Source: Calothrix brevissima NIES-22
GTDB lineage: Bacteria > Cyanobacteriota > Cyanobacteriia > Cyanobacteriales > Nostocaceae
Length of the DNA: 64,000 nucleotides
Assembly: GCF_002367995.1 (NCBI RefSeq)
Contig: NZ_AP018207.1
Span: 5,840,646-5,904,645 of the forward strand
Reading direction: 5' to 3'
Shown: in pieces, positions 9,101-17,978 of the stretch
Layout: each line of letters begins with the position of its first letter
Numbering within the stretch: the stretch's first letter is position 1
Program-made: the position numbers and the translations under genes
Notes under the pieces: model-generated
What the model was told of the DNA's origin: nothing
The model's database searches: none
The model's input: the letters and a program-made list of their open reading frames with translations, nothing else

Positions 9101-9297
9101 GTGTGGGCGTAACGTTGTAACCAGGCATTTTTCACCATACCGCTATTGGTGCGCGGAAGTAACTCGGAAATCAACAGATATTCATAGGCGTTGATTCCTT
9201 CCAGTGACAAAAAATTGAGCTTCGCAAGGTGTAAATTTATGCCACTGCTATTGACTAATTCCTCAAGGTGTTGCGGGTGTAAATAGTGCAGATGCAT
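6178..9297 (-). CDS. CyRepA1-family plasmid replication protein
   Basis: Probable replication initiator with primase- and helicase-like parts, of the cyanobacterial CyRepA1/DUF3854 type. Residues about 125-300 resemble a Toprim-like domain: ICEGAKKA with Glu167, then FDFET around Asp226. A P-loop SAKGTGKT lies at 330-337 and a Walker B-like VILDEVEQ at 431-438. Helicase-type motifs follow (VFVTPTIGTGISID, ARQALARVRD). The C-terminal third is basic and helical. Residues about 388-408 (PMPTRPERSRRDAQ) are encoded by an inserted repeat and fall between the two ATPase motifs, in frame. No ParA/ParB partner is seen in the window. The start at ATG 9297 gives a complete N-terminus, but the ribosome-binding site is weak. 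Members occur on cyanobacterial plasmids and also on chromosomes, so the gene does not prove the replicon type. Confidence 0.8.
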   Translation of the reverse strand: MHLHYLHPQHLEELVNSSGINLHLAKLNFLSLEGINAYEYLLISELLPRTNSGMVKNAWLQRYAHTTAGGWWCSGLDPLTDWQTMEWGCFKPNQPRLNQNGKAIKYEHPPSTATRVFCLRVTLEIWQQVAQRYHLSLPDNITIAPHGEAVGFWQWVMEQKLPVIICEGAKKAATLLTQGYAAIAIPGITSGYRVVKDNFGKVTRRQLIPDLGIFALKQRTFYICFDFETKPKTIAAVNNAISQLGFLLQEKNCPVKVIELPGMEKGVDEFIVAKGASSFDKVYRQSVDLEVYLAQTKPHTELTIPAAITVNCPYLGEIPFPSSGLVGVKSAKGTGKTTGLKSLVNRAKNKNQPVLLITHRIQLGRFLCEKVGINWGINYTERKPENPPQCPMPTRPERSRRDAQILMPKSFGLCIDSIWKLNPEDWQGAIVILDEVEQSLWHLLNSNTCKQKRVKILKIFQQLIATVFRTGGLVIAQDADLSDVSLEYLQGLSENKITPWILLNQWQPQRGWDVTFYDSPNPTPLIHQLELDLIAGRKCYVTTDSRTGRYSCETIERYLKERLEKLRRQFPKTLVVSSQTTNTPGHPAVDFVAAINQKIPEYDTVFVTPTIGTGISIDVQHFDRVYGIFQGVIPDSDARQALARVRDDVPRVVWCAKRGIGLIGSGSTNYRLLSYWYQENQKDNLALLSPLHKIDVDLPLVYDPIHLRTWAKLSARVNASIRLYRQSLQEGLIADGHQIRTRSNAVHNNIIRDLRLAFLATDPQDLANRKRLILEIVKVQKDWTEKRIKAKEIKRKIREIKQQNQLSAANAVAKARDIDYVEYEQLLAKHSLTDDERHAMQKYILRQRYGMEVTPELKLQDDKGYYGQLLTHYYLTHESEYFHIRDRQEWHQQLYWGEGQVFLPDIKTYTLKVEAMRALGMVDFLTATKEFSENDPQLVVLKNLASNNSKHIKRVLGINLGSNTGNISGIKILSRLLSLLGLKLKRVNTGYHIDLDNLDDGRDKIFAVWHHRDELMLTHLRQLGETGVDTPLDLQLLVH
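8076..8136. repeat. Repeat element inserted in frame inside the replication gene
   Basis: About 61 bp of dispersed-repeat sequence: TGGGCAT-type heptamers on both sides of a CCCT...AGGG core (8094-8113). They encode a low-complexity basic peptide with RPERSRRD. The same TGGGCAT-type heptamers occur in noncoding positions elsewhere (for example 42768-42796). The reading frame is preserved. Confidence 0.65.
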
Positions 9298-9883
9298 AAG
9301 GCAAAGCTTTAAGGGAGGACGATGGATTTAAAACTTATCATGCCTCTCTCGATTTTCTATCATGGTTTTCATGAGGGTTTATTGCTGTTTTTTATACACT
9401 GATTTATCAGATACATCGGTACAAGCTAAAGTCAGCGATTTTTTCAGTTGTATTGGTTCGGTAATAAGTTTGTATTGTGATAAATATTCGCGATTAATTT
9501 TTAATTATCAGTAGAATCCTATATTAAGGAATGCGATCGCATCAGTCAATAAAACCAAATCGTTGTCAAGGTGCAGGAAACCGCAACATATAGGCGTTAT
9601 TCACGACTTTTGTGGTAAAAGTAACAAAAGTTACTGAAAATATAGAGAAGTTGAGTTTACCAATTCTCAGGTAGCTAAAAGCTATACACGGCGCGTGTTG
9701 TACAAAAACCCTCGCCCTCATCCCCTCACCCCTTCTCCCCCTGGAGAAGGGGAATTAAATCTCTTGCTCCCCTCTCCTGGTGGGAGAGGGGCTGGGGGTG
9801 AGGGCAAAACGTTGTCGCCAAGCGGGTTTTGCCTTAAGTTGACACCAATGGGATATGCTGTGGCGTTGCGATCGCATTTTCGC
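9298..9883. other. Gap upstream of the replication gene
   Basis: No coding region. It probably contains the replication-gene promoter. It holds the small perfect inverted repeat AGTAAC-AAAA-GTTACT (9620-9635), TAGCT-AAA-AGCTA (9672-9684), one HIP1 site and the large hairpin at 9715-9804. I see no clear iteron array. Confidence 0.55.
9715..9804. repeat. Three-way hairpin repeat (CCCTCA...TGAGGG)
   Basis: Outer arms 9715-9725 and 9794-9804 pair. Inside are two perfect hairpins: CCCCTTCTCC/GGAGAAGGGG (9729-9738 with 9743-9752) and CCCCTCTCC/GGAGAGGGG (9769-9777 with 9783-9791). It is a strongly structured dispersed cyanobacterial repeat lying just past the end of the DOMON-like gene, where it could also stop transcription. 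Confidence 0.75.
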
Positions 9884-10423
9884 TCACAATTCCAAAATGA
9901 AACTATCTCTGCGGTGAAAGTCAGCCTCAGCACCTTGATGAATCAACGCCCAATAAGTTACTGCGCCATCTCTGGATTTAATCACAGTGGTAATTGCAAC
10001 TTCTAAAGCTTGTTCTAAAGGAATAATTTTATTTAAATCGAATTCTAGAGTCAGTTGTAAACTATTTCCTTGCTGTTGGACAATAAATGGCAATGCAGAA
10101 AAAGCTGTTTCCTCTTGCATTCCTTGACGATAATTATCAAAGCGGTAAACATTCCAATCACCAGATGGAGAAAGATTAAATTCCCAATAACCTGGAGAAT
10201 TTTGCATTCCTAAGAAAAACTCAAAGCAGGTATCTTCCCACAGTTCATGCTTGCGTGATGGCATTGGTGATGGTGAACCAATGGCAATTTCGGAAATATT
10301 ACCAATTACAGTATATTCAATCCCCAGTTTATTACCATTGCGAGCAATTTTAGCGGCAATTTCTATATTCAGTAATTGCCCAGTACCGGGGAAAGGTTGG
10401 AGAGAAAATGATTGATTGCTCAT
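9884..10423 (-). CDS. DOMON-like domain protein
   Basis: A 179-residue soluble protein with no signal peptide, resembling the beta-sandwich DOMON-like proteins of cyanobacteria. Visible motifs are WEDTCFEFFLG, YWEFNLSPSGDWNVYRFDNYRQGM and SRDGAVTYWALIH near the C-terminus. Such folds bind sugars or haem in other families; the ligand here is unknown. The start ATG overlaps the stop of the upstream kinase gene (ATGA at 10420-10423), so the two are translationally coupled and probably share a pathway. The last codons run up to a large structured repeat. The domain call is by remembered pattern, without a search. Confidence 0.65.
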   Translation of the reverse strand: MSNQSFSLQPFPGTGQLLNIEIAAKIARNGNKLGIEYTVIGNISEIAIGSPSPMPSRKHELWEDTCFEFFLGMQNSPGYWEFNLSPSGDWNVYRFDNYRQGMQEETAFSALPFIVQQQGNSLQLTLEFDLNKIIPLEQALEVAITTVIKSRDGAVTYWALIHQGAEADFHRRDSFILEL

Positions 10424-11544
10424 TTTACATCCTGAATTATGGCGCGAATTTGACTTTCCTGAGTTTCAATGCTTTTGGTTAAGGCAAATTGTACTAGCGC
10501 TCTAGCTAAGTTATGCTCTGGATATTTAACTTTAAAATAGACATTGCCAGCTAAATGATCTGTAAAAAATCTTAACCCCAATTCAAAAGCTATTAACCGA
10601 ATCGCATCATACATATATACATAATCATTTTCGGTAAGAAACGCCTTAGCTACGGACAGATATCCTTGCAATATCCCTTGACAGGTATCAGTATCAAACA
10701 CAACACTTTGCCAATCTGCTGTTTCTTCACCCGATGGATTGCAACCAGAACGCAAACAATCGCCAATATCGTAATGTACTAAACCAGGTTTAACGGTATC
10801 TAAATCAATTACACTGACAGCTAAACCAGTCACAGTATCAAACATGACGTTATTAATTTTGGGATCGCCATGCATCAAACGCAGAGGTAATTTACCTGTA
10901 GCTTTGGCATCTTCTAAAGTATGCACAAAATTTTGGCGATCGCTCACAAATTGCAAGCAATAATTTACCTCGGCTGTTTTCTCTACAGATGTTGTCGCCA
11001 ACACTTGGTTATATTGTTCCAAATAACGCGGCGTAATGTGAAACCCTTCTAAGGTATCAGCCAGTTTTTCTGGTGGTAAATCGCTGATTAAATTGTGGAA
11101 CATCCCCAAAGCATAACCAACTTCGCCAGCTTGAGCGCGATCGCTCATTGTATCAAATGACTGGGAATTACTAATAAAACTAATCGCCCGCCAAAATGCA
11201 CCGTTAGCATCTTTCCAGTTATCTTTTCCATCCTGGGTAAAAAGTACTCGCGGTACTTCCCAACGTCGATTGAGGGGTTGTTTTTGTAGCCGTTGGCGAA
11301 TATGCTCAGTGAAAGTACACATATTATGCATAATCAATTCTGGCTGACGAAATACTTGTGTATTAATGCGTTGCAACACAAAATGCTGTGCAGTTTCCCC
11401 ATTTAGAGTAACTAAAAAAGTGTCATTAATATTACCGCTACCAAAAGCTTGAATATCTCTAACTTTACCTTGAATTGTAAATTGTTCGGCGATCGCTTGT
11501 AGATGACTGGCGCTTTGAGTTTTGATATCTTCGATTGTACTCAT
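10420..11544 (-). CDS. Phosphotransferase family kinase, N-acetylhexosamine kinase (NahK)-like
   Basis: Soluble small-molecule kinase of the aminoglycoside-phosphotransferase fold. A Gly-rich nucleotide loop (FGSGNINDTFLV) lies near residues 34-45. The catalytic loop LMHGDPKINN has His225, Asp227 and Asn231/232. The metal-binding segment VIDLDTVKPGLVHYDIGD follows at about 245-262. The last motif, with ensuing CLRSGCN, is very like sugar-1-kinases of the NahK type rather than drug-resistance enzymes, so a sugar or amino-sugar substrate is the best guess. At 374 residues the length is normal for this group. It is transcribed with the DOMON-like gene (4-bp overlap), which could be a sugar-binding partner. 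The ATG at 11544 is preceded by an AT-rich region. Confidence 0.75.
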   Translation of the reverse strand: MSTIEDIKTQSASHLQAIAEQFTIQGKVRDIQAFGSGNINDTFLVTLNGETAQHFVLQRINTQVFRQPELIMHNMCTFTEHIRQRLQKQPLNRRWEVPRVLFTQDGKDNWKDANGAFWRAISFISNSQSFDTMSDRAQAGEVGYALGMFHNLISDLPPEKLADTLEGFHITPRYLEQYNQVLATTSVEKTAEVNYCLQFVSDRQNFVHTLEDAKATGKLPLRLMHGDPKINNVMFDTVTGLAVSVIDLDTVKPGLVHYDIGDCLRSGCNPSGEETADWQSVVFDTDTCQGILQGYLSVAKAFLTENDYVYMYDAIRLIAFELGLRFFTDHLAGNVYFKVKYPEHNLARALVQFALTKSIETQESQIRAIIQDVK

Positions 11545-12465
11545 ACTGAAATTCTACGACTCCCCATGTAAAGACCTAAAAGGAATTAGGGGATATAGTA
11601 GCTTATGTTTGACTTTTACGCTTCATAAGCGGAAAATCATATATTTTTACAGCGATATATCTAAATGTGGTAATAGCGAGAGAAACAATAGCCAAAATTT
11701 AGCGATCGCAGCGATGGTATTGTATCGATTTTTATCTATGCTCTCTACCTTTTTGATTGATATAATCGGCTGTCACTTCATCTGCCTTTTGCTTAATATT
11801 CACGATCGCGATAATTTTTATTTCATATTGCAAATAACAATTTCATAATTCACCATTTATTTAAATTGAATTGTCAGGATTTGATTTAAAAATCGCTCTC
11901 TTTTTTAAAGATTAGATAAAGTTCAGAATTTTTCTGAAAAACCATGATAGATAAGTTACTTAGGTTATAATTTGGTTAAATTTAGGTTAAAATTTTAAAA
12001 ATGAAAAGACAATTATTTGTAATTCTCTCATAAAGCAAAAAAACTTACTTAAGTAGCCATCATGAATTGACATAGACAAGAATGGATGAAAAACACTGCC
12101 TTTCCATCTGTCTTCTGTCTGTTTCAATTCAGCTAATCACGAAAAAATCTTTTTTTCCTAGTTCCTATTTTCCAGTCAGGTAGGCGTAATGAAAATATTG
12201 ACATAAGCCGCATCTGCACCAAGTTATATATAGCATTCCCATTGCTATATAGCATCTTATAGATGAGAAGAGTGAAGTTTTTTCAAGGTAATTTTTATTG
12301 ATTGGGGTGGCAAATGTATTTACATTATGTAATAAATTTAACGGCGATCGCGCTTTTAGCTAAGACAAGTGCGATCGCTTAATTATCGCGCTTGGCATCA
12401 TGAGAATTGCACCCTCATGACTAAGTTTTCTGATTGAGAATACAAAATTTTCCAGGAATAAAATA
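11545..12465. other. Long gene-free region between divergent transcription units
   Basis: This region separates the minus-strand kinase pair from the plus-strand RTX array. It should carry both promoters. It is very AT-rich, with HIP1 sites near 11701, 12345 and 12371. An open frame at 11522-11848 overlaps the kinase start and has no recognisable content, so I do not call it a gene. Confidence 0.55.
12227..12251. promoter_or_regulatory. Candidate operator: TATATAGC inverted repeat upstream of the RTX array
   Basis: TATATAGC (12227-12234) and GCTATATA (12244-12251) form a perfect 8-bp inverted repeat with a 9-base spacer. A TTGACA box (12198-12203) lies shortly upstream. The site is about 215 bp before the first RTX start and could be a promoter or operator; no direct evidence. 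Confidence 0.25.
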
Positions 12466-14958
12466 ATGGCAATAATTCAAGGTACATCACTCAAAGATAT
12501 CCTCAATGGTACTAATGGCAGCGATATCCTTTATGGTTATCAAGGCAATGATGTCCTCAATGGTGGTAGCGGTAACGACACTCTTGATGGCGGTACTGGC
12601 AAAGATACCATGTCAGGGGGAGCGGGTAATGATACATACATCGTTGATAATATCGGCGATGTTGTCAGTGAGGAGAAGAGTTCCGGCGGTAATGCTGGTG
12701 GTAGCAAAGATACTGTTAAGTCTTCCGTTGACTCGACATTGGGCAATTATATTGAAAGATTGACTTTAACTGGCAGAGCAATTTCCGGAACAGGAAACGC
12801 ACTCAATAATAGAATCACAGGTAATAAATATGACAATATTCTCAATGGTGGCGATGGCAATGATACCCTAGAAGGGCTAGCGGGAAATGACTCACTCTAT
12901 GGCGGGCTAGGTAATGATAAGCTTTATGGTGGTGACAATGATGACTACCTATTTGATAATCAAGGTAAGAATAGCCTGTACGGAGAAAGCGGAAGCGATC
13001 GCTTAGATGTTTCCTTCTCATCCACAAATAATACTTTAGATGGTGGTTCTGGTAATGACACCTTAAATGCCGATCATTCCACTGGCAATAACACCCTCAA
13101 AGGGGGATCTGGTGACGATTGGCTGTCTGCCAATAATTCCTCAGGAAATAACAGACTCAATGGTGATAGCGGCAATGATTACTTTGAGATTAATCAATCA
13201 AGTGGTAATAATACCCTATCTGGCGGTGAGGGAAATGATAGCTTTTATGCACAGGGAATTACAGGCGCTAATAAATTTTCCGGTGGGAATGGTGATGACT
13301 TCTTTTCTATTTCCAGTGGTGAGACATCGGACTTGTCATTGACTCAGATCGTAGAAGGTGGTGCAGGTAACGATCGCGTCTATGCCGAAGCCATGAAGAA
13401 TAATATTACCATCTATGGTGGTGCGGGTGATGATGGGTTAATCTTATTTGCCTCCTCAGGCAATAACATTATATATGCAGGCGCAGGGAACGATTATGTA
13501 GATTTTAGCGAATCTTCAGGCAGCAACATCATAGATCTCGGTACAGGTGACGATCAAGTATTTGCCGAATCTCCTAATGGTAATCAAACTATCAACTTGG
13601 GTGATGGCAATGACTACGTCTTTATGAAATATGGTTTTGGCTATCAAACCTTGAACGGTGGTGAGGGCAACGATACCCTAACATTCGATTATTATAATGG
13701 CGAGCTCGTTTTTAACGGTGGTAATGGTAACGACTCTATTAGTTTAAAAGATGACTCTGGTGGCAATCACACCTTAAATGGCGGAAATGGCGATGATACC
13801 CTCAGGGGAGCCGAATATGGTAGTCATGTCTCCAGTGGCGGTGATGGTAATGATGTCATATCTGGCGGTTATTTTAATGACGTACTCAGTGGTGGCAATG
13901 GCAACGATAGCATCAGCTGTGGCGATGGGAATGATATCGTTGATGGTGGTGCAGGTGAAGATTTATTAAGTGTTAGTTACGACGAGACTGATGATGGTGG
14001 CATCACTATGACTTTAGATGCCACCACTACTAACGGTACGATTAATTATGGTACGAAATTTGTTAGCTTCCAAAGCATCGAACGCCTAGCCATATACGGT
14101 ACAGGCTATGACGACAATATTCAAGGTGGCAATGGTGACGACACCTTAAATGCGGGTGGTGGCAAGGATACTGTTAATGGTGGTGCAGGTAACGATTACT
14201 TGTTATTTTCTACCAATACTTTTAATACTGGCATCACCATGACCTTGGATGAGACTACTACTAATGGCTCAATCACTGCTGAAACCAACTCTGTCAGCTT
14301 TTCGAGTATTGAACGCCTAGTCATATACGGTACATCTTACGATGACAGCATTCAAGGTGGCAATGGCGATGATGCCTTTTTCATGTCTGGGGGCAATGAT
14401 AGAGTTGATGGCGGTGCAGGTAACGATCTATTATCTGTGTCTTACTTTAGTGGTAGAAATGGTAGCACGATAACTGTAGATGGAACCGCGACTAGTGGCG
14501 TAGTTACTGATGGTACTAACTCTACGAGCTTCTGGAATATCGAACGACTAGAAATAAAAAGTACGTTCTACAATGACACTATTCGCGGTGGTGCAGGAAA
14601 TGAAACCTTCATTTCTTACAATGGCAACGATCTTCTAACTGGTGGCGGTGGTAATGATATTTTTGCCTTCGAGAATTTTGACGGCATTGATACGATCGCG
14701 GATTTTAATACAGCAGATGATGTAATACAGCTGACTGTTTATGGTTTTGCTTATAGCTTATCGCCCGGTGTACTCTCATCTAGTCAATTTACCATCGGTG
14801 CAGCTGCTACAAACAGCAGTCAGCGACTTATTTACGATAATGGTACAGGCGCTTTGTACTTTGACAGAGATGGTAATGCTACAGAATTTAGTCAGGTACA
14901 ATTTGCCCAATTGGGTACGGGATTATCACTGAGCGCGAATAATTTTGTTGTTATTTAA
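12466..14958 (+). CDS. RTX calcium-binding repeat protein (copy 1 of 3)
   Basis: Probably a secreted protein exported by a type I system. It starts MAIIQGTSLKDILNG and is made largely of GGxGNDxL nonapeptides, which fold into calcium-bound beta rolls. Blocks rich in SSGNN (about residues 175-250) and MTLDATTTNGTI modules (about 500-700) interrupt them. There is no N-terminal signal peptide. The C-terminal 90 residues (FDGIDTIADFNTADD ... LSANNFVVI) are conserved in all three copies and probably carry the type I export signal. An AGGA box lies 10 bases before the ATG. No HlyB/HlyD/TolC genes are in the window, so the exporter must be elsewhere. No catalytic domain is visible; a surface or adhesive role is the best guess. 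Confidence 0.85.
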   Translation: MAIIQGTSLKDILNGTNGSDILYGYQGNDVLNGGSGNDTLDGGTGKDTMSGGAGNDTYIVDNIGDVVSEEKSSGGNAGGSKDTVKSSVDSTLGNYIERLTLTGRAISGTGNALNNRITGNKYDNILNGGDGNDTLEGLAGNDSLYGGLGNDKLYGGDNDDYLFDNQGKNSLYGESGSDRLDVSFSSTNNTLDGGSGNDTLNADHSTGNNTLKGGSGDDWLSANNSSGNNRLNGDSGNDYFEINQSSGNNTLSGGEGNDSFYAQGITGANKFSGGNGDDFFSISSGETSDLSLTQIVEGGAGNDRVYAEAMKNNITIYGGAGDDGLILFASSGNNIIYAGAGNDYVDFSESSGSNIIDLGTGDDQVFAESPNGNQTINLGDGNDYVFMKYGFGYQTLNGGEGNDTLTFDYYNGELVFNGGNGNDSISLKDDSGGNHTLNGGNGDDTLRGAEYGSHVSSGGDGNDVISGGYFNDVLSGGNGNDSISCGDGNDIVDGGAGEDLLSVSYDETDDGGITMTLDATTTNGTINYGTKFVSFQSIERLAIYGTGYDDNIQGGNGDDTLNAGGGKDTVNGGAGNDYLLFSTNTFNTGITMTLDETTTNGSITAETNSVSFSSIERLVIYGTSYDDSIQGGNGDDAFFMSGGNDRVDGGAGNDLLSVSYFSGRNGSTITVDGTATSGVVTDGTNSTSFWNIERLEIKSTFYNDTIRGGAGNETFISYNGNDLLTGGGGNDIFAFENFDGIDTIADFNTADDVIQLTVYGFAYSLSPGVLSSSQFTIGAAATNSSQRLIYDNGTGALYFDRDGNATEFSQVQFAQLGTGLSLSANNFVVI

Positions 14959-15027
14959 TCTAGCTCAAATGCTGAGGAAATAATCTGGCGCGATCGCAAT
15001 TATTGGTAATGAAAAATGCGATCGCAC
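14959..15027. repeat. Duplicated 3' flank of the RTX genes (copy 1) with paired HIP1 sites
   Basis: The sequence after the stop (GAAATAATCTGGCGCGATCG, then a second GCGATCGC) recurs after copy 2 (17842-17910) and copy 3 (20208-20275). This shows that the duplication unit included the downstream flank. The two HIP1 palindromes could pair as a stem. Confidence 0.7.
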
Positions 15028-15096
15028 TTTTCATCCCCTATTCTGCATAACAAAGTTTTTGTAGCCAAAATTAAACCAATTTACCCGAATAAACCA

Positions 15097-17841
15097 ATGG
15101 CAATAATTCAAGGTACATCCCTCAAGGATACCCTCAACGGTAGTCTTGATAACGATATCCTTTATGGTTATCAAGGAAGCGATCGCCTCAATGGTGGTAG
15201 CGGTAACGACACCCTTGATGGCGGTACTGGCAACGATACGATGTCAGGGGGATCTGGTAATGATACATACATCGTTGATAATCTCGGCGATGTAGTCAGT
15301 GAGGAGAAGAGTTCCGGCGGTAATGCTAGTGGTAAGGATACTATCCAATCTTCCGTTGACTGGACATTAGGCAATTATATCGAAAGCTTGCTGCTCACTG
15401 GCAGTGCAATTTCTGGGACGGGAAATGCACTCAATAATAGAATTACAGGTAATCAATATGACAACATTCTCAACGGTGGCGATGGCAATGATACCCTAGA
15501 AGGGCTAGCGGGGAAGGATTCACTCTATGGCGGGCTAGGTAATGATAAGCTTTATGGTGGTGACAATGATGACTACCTATTTGATAATCAAGGTAAGAAT
15601 AGCCTGTATGGAGAAAATGGGAGCGATCGCTTAGATGTTTCCTTCTCATCCACAAATAATACTTTAGACGGTGGTTTGGGTAATGACACCTTAAATGCCG
15701 ATAATTCCACTGGCAATAATACCCTCAAAGGGGGAGCGGGTGACGATTGGTTATCTGCCAATAATTCCTCAGGAAATAACAGACTCAATGGCGATAGCGG
15801 AAACGATTACTTTGAGATTAATGAATCTAGTGGTAATAACACCCTATTTGGCGGCGAAGGGAATGATAATTTTTATGCACAGGGAGTTACAGGCGCTAAT
15901 AAATTTGTCGGTGGGATTGGTGATGACTCGTTTTATATCACCAGTGGTGAAACATCCGACTCGTCAGTTACTCAGATATTAGATGGTGGTGTAGGTAACG
16001 ATACCCTATTCGCCGAAGGCATTAGTAGTAATATTACTCTCTATGGTGGTGCGGGTGACGATCTCCTCAATTTGTTTGTCTCTTATCGCGACAGCATGGT
16101 AGATGCAGGTACGGGGAACGATACCATAAACCTTTACGAACTATCGGGCAACAGCATTGTGAATGCAGGTGCAGGTAACGATAGAATATCTGTTGAATCG
16201 CCTAGTGACAATCAGACCATCAACTTCGGTGCTGGCAATGACTACGCCTTGATAAGATATGGTTTTGGCAATCAGTTCTTTAACGGTGATGATGGTAACG
16301 ATACTCTAGTATTAGAATATTCTGGTGGCAAGATTCTCTTTAATGGTGGTAATGGTAACGACTATATTACATTAACAGATGATTCTGGTGGCAATAACAC
16401 CTTGAATGGTGGTAGCGGTGATGATGTCCTCATGGGGGCGGAATATGGTAGTCACTTCTCCGATGGTGGTGATGGTAATGATGGGTTATCTGGTGGTTAT
16501 TTTAATGATGTACTCAGTGGTGGTAATGGCAATGATACCATCAGCTGTGGCGAAGGGAATGATATCGTTGATGGTGGTGCAGGTAAAGATTTTTTAATTG
16601 TTAGTTACGACGATACTCATGATAGTGGCGTCACTATGACTTTAGATGCTACCACTACTAACGGTACTATTAATTACGGTACGAAATTTGTTAGCTTCCA
16701 AAGCATGGAAGCTCTGACCATATACGGTACAACCTATGATGACAGTATTCAAGGTGGCAATGGTGACGATAGCCTAAGTGGGAGCTATGACGGCAAAGAT
16801 ACCATTAATGGTGGTGCAGGTAACGATTACTTATCCTTTAGTACCGCTGGTCTTCAGAGTACCATTACCATGACTTGGGATGCAACTAAAACTAATGGCT
16901 TAATTACTTGTGGTAACCACTCTGTAAGCTTTTCGGATATCGAACGGCTGAATATCAGGGATACATCTGGTGATGACAATATTCAAGGCGGGAATGGTGA
17001 CGACACATTAAATGCTGGTAGTGGCGGTAAGGATACAATTGAGGGTGGCGCAGGTAATGATTATTTATCCTTTGGCGTATCTTTTGTAACTAGTGGTATC
17101 ACCATGACCTGGGATGCAACTAAGACTAAGGGTTTAATTAATAATCAAACTCACTCTGTGAGCTTTTCGGAGATTGAACGGCTCAACATATGGGGTACAG
17201 GCTACGATGACAATATTCAAGGCGGGAATGGCGACGATACCTTAAGTACTGGTAATGGTGGCAAAGATACAATTGATGGTGGTGCAGGTAATGATGAGTT
17301 GTTTGTTAGTTACAATACTGCTAGCAGTGGCATGACAGTAACTTTAGATACCACCAATAATAGTGGCATAATTACTGCTGGTACCAACAAGATTAGTTTC
17401 CAAAATATCGAAAAATTGTATATCGGAGGTACCTCTTACGATGACACTATTCATGGAGGTAATGGCAATGACACCATTAACGCCAATAATGGTAATGATT
17501 TTTTGACTGGTGGCAATGGTATTGATCGCTTTGTTTTTAATATTTCTTATGGCACCTATTCTCAGGGTGTTGATACGATCGCGGACTTTAACACAACTGA
17601 TGATTTAATTGTGTTAGATGTTTGGATATTTGATCCTAGCTTATCACCCGGTGTAGTCTCATCCAGTGAATTTACTCTAGGTGTCGCTGCTACAACCAGC
17701 AAACAGCGATTGATTTACAATGATGTGACAGGCGCTTTGTACTTTGACGCAGATGGAAGTGCTACAGAATTTACTCAGGTACAATTTGCCCAATTGTCTA
17801 CGGGATTATCACTGGGAGCGAATAATTTTCTTGTTATTTAA
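15097..17841 (+). CDS. RTX calcium-binding repeat protein (copy 2 of 3)
   Basis: Paralogue of the preceding gene with the same architecture: MAIIQGTSLKDTLNG start, GGxGNDxL repeats, SSGNN-rich block, several MTxDATxTNG modules and the conserved C-terminal LSPGVVSSSEFTLG ... LGANNFLVI segment. The reading frame is open from 15016, but the conserved N-terminus and spacing argue for the ATG at 15097, giving 914 residues. The first ~330 residues are nearly identical to copy 1, including long identical DNA stretches, which indicates recent duplication or gene conversion. It has extra modules in the second half compared with copy 1, so repeat number varies between paralogues. It is likely secreted by the same type I route. 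Confidence 0.85.
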   Translation: MAIIQGTSLKDTLNGSLDNDILYGYQGSDRLNGGSGNDTLDGGTGNDTMSGGSGNDTYIVDNLGDVVSEEKSSGGNASGKDTIQSSVDWTLGNYIESLLLTGSAISGTGNALNNRITGNQYDNILNGGDGNDTLEGLAGKDSLYGGLGNDKLYGGDNDDYLFDNQGKNSLYGENGSDRLDVSFSSTNNTLDGGLGNDTLNADNSTGNNTLKGGAGDDWLSANNSSGNNRLNGDSGNDYFEINESSGNNTLFGGEGNDNFYAQGVTGANKFVGGIGDDSFYITSGETSDSSVTQILDGGVGNDTLFAEGISSNITLYGGAGDDLLNLFVSYRDSMVDAGTGNDTINLYELSGNSIVNAGAGNDRISVESPSDNQTINFGAGNDYALIRYGFGNQFFNGDDGNDTLVLEYSGGKILFNGGNGNDYITLTDDSGGNNTLNGGSGDDVLMGAEYGSHFSDGGDGNDGLSGGYFNDVLSGGNGNDTISCGEGNDIVDGGAGKDFLIVSYDDTHDSGVTMTLDATTTNGTINYGTKFVSFQSMEALTIYGTTYDDSIQGGNGDDSLSGSYDGKDTINGGAGNDYLSFSTAGLQSTITMTWDATKTNGLITCGNHSVSFSDIERLNIRDTSGDDNIQGGNGDDTLNAGSGGKDTIEGGAGNDYLSFGVSFVTSGITMTWDATKTKGLINNQTHSVSFSEIERLNIWGTGYDDNIQGGNGDDTLSTGNGGKDTIDGGAGNDELFVSYNTASSGMTVTLDTTNNSGIITAGTNKISFQNIEKLYIGGTSYDDTIHGGNGNDTINANNGNDFLTGGNGIDRFVFNISYGTYSQGVDTIADFNTTDDLIVLDVWIFDPSLSPGVVSSSEFTLGVAATTSKQRLIYNDVTGALYFDADGSATEFTQVQFAQLSTGLSLGANNFLVI

Positions 17842-17910
17842 TCTAGCTTAATCGCAGAGGAAATAATCTGGTGCGATCGCAGTTCGTGGTATTGAAAAAT
17901 GCGATCGCTC
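17842..17910. repeat. Duplicated 3' flank of the RTX genes (copy 2)
   Basis: Same layout as the flank after copy 1: GAGGAAATAATCTGGTGCG followed by a second HIP1 palindrome, then the leader of the next RTX gene. Confidence 0.7.
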
Positions 17911-17978
17911 AATTATCCCTTATTTTTCAGTACAAAGTTTTTTCATTCAGAATTCCAAGATTTTACAGGAATAAAACA

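Noticed and set aside
11522-11848. Plus-strand open frame of 108 codons
   Set aside because: It overlaps the start of the kinase gene on the other strand, is AT-rich and has no recognisable content.
12540-12746. Antisense open frames within the RTX genes
   Set aside because: They mirror the GGxGNDxL codon pattern and disappear where the repeats vary; no independent support.
15016-15096. N-terminal extension of the second RTX protein
   Set aside because: The extension is not conserved in copies 1 and 3, which start at the MAIIQGTS/MAKIKGTS motif; the ATG at 15097 is used. The same applies to 17871-17978.
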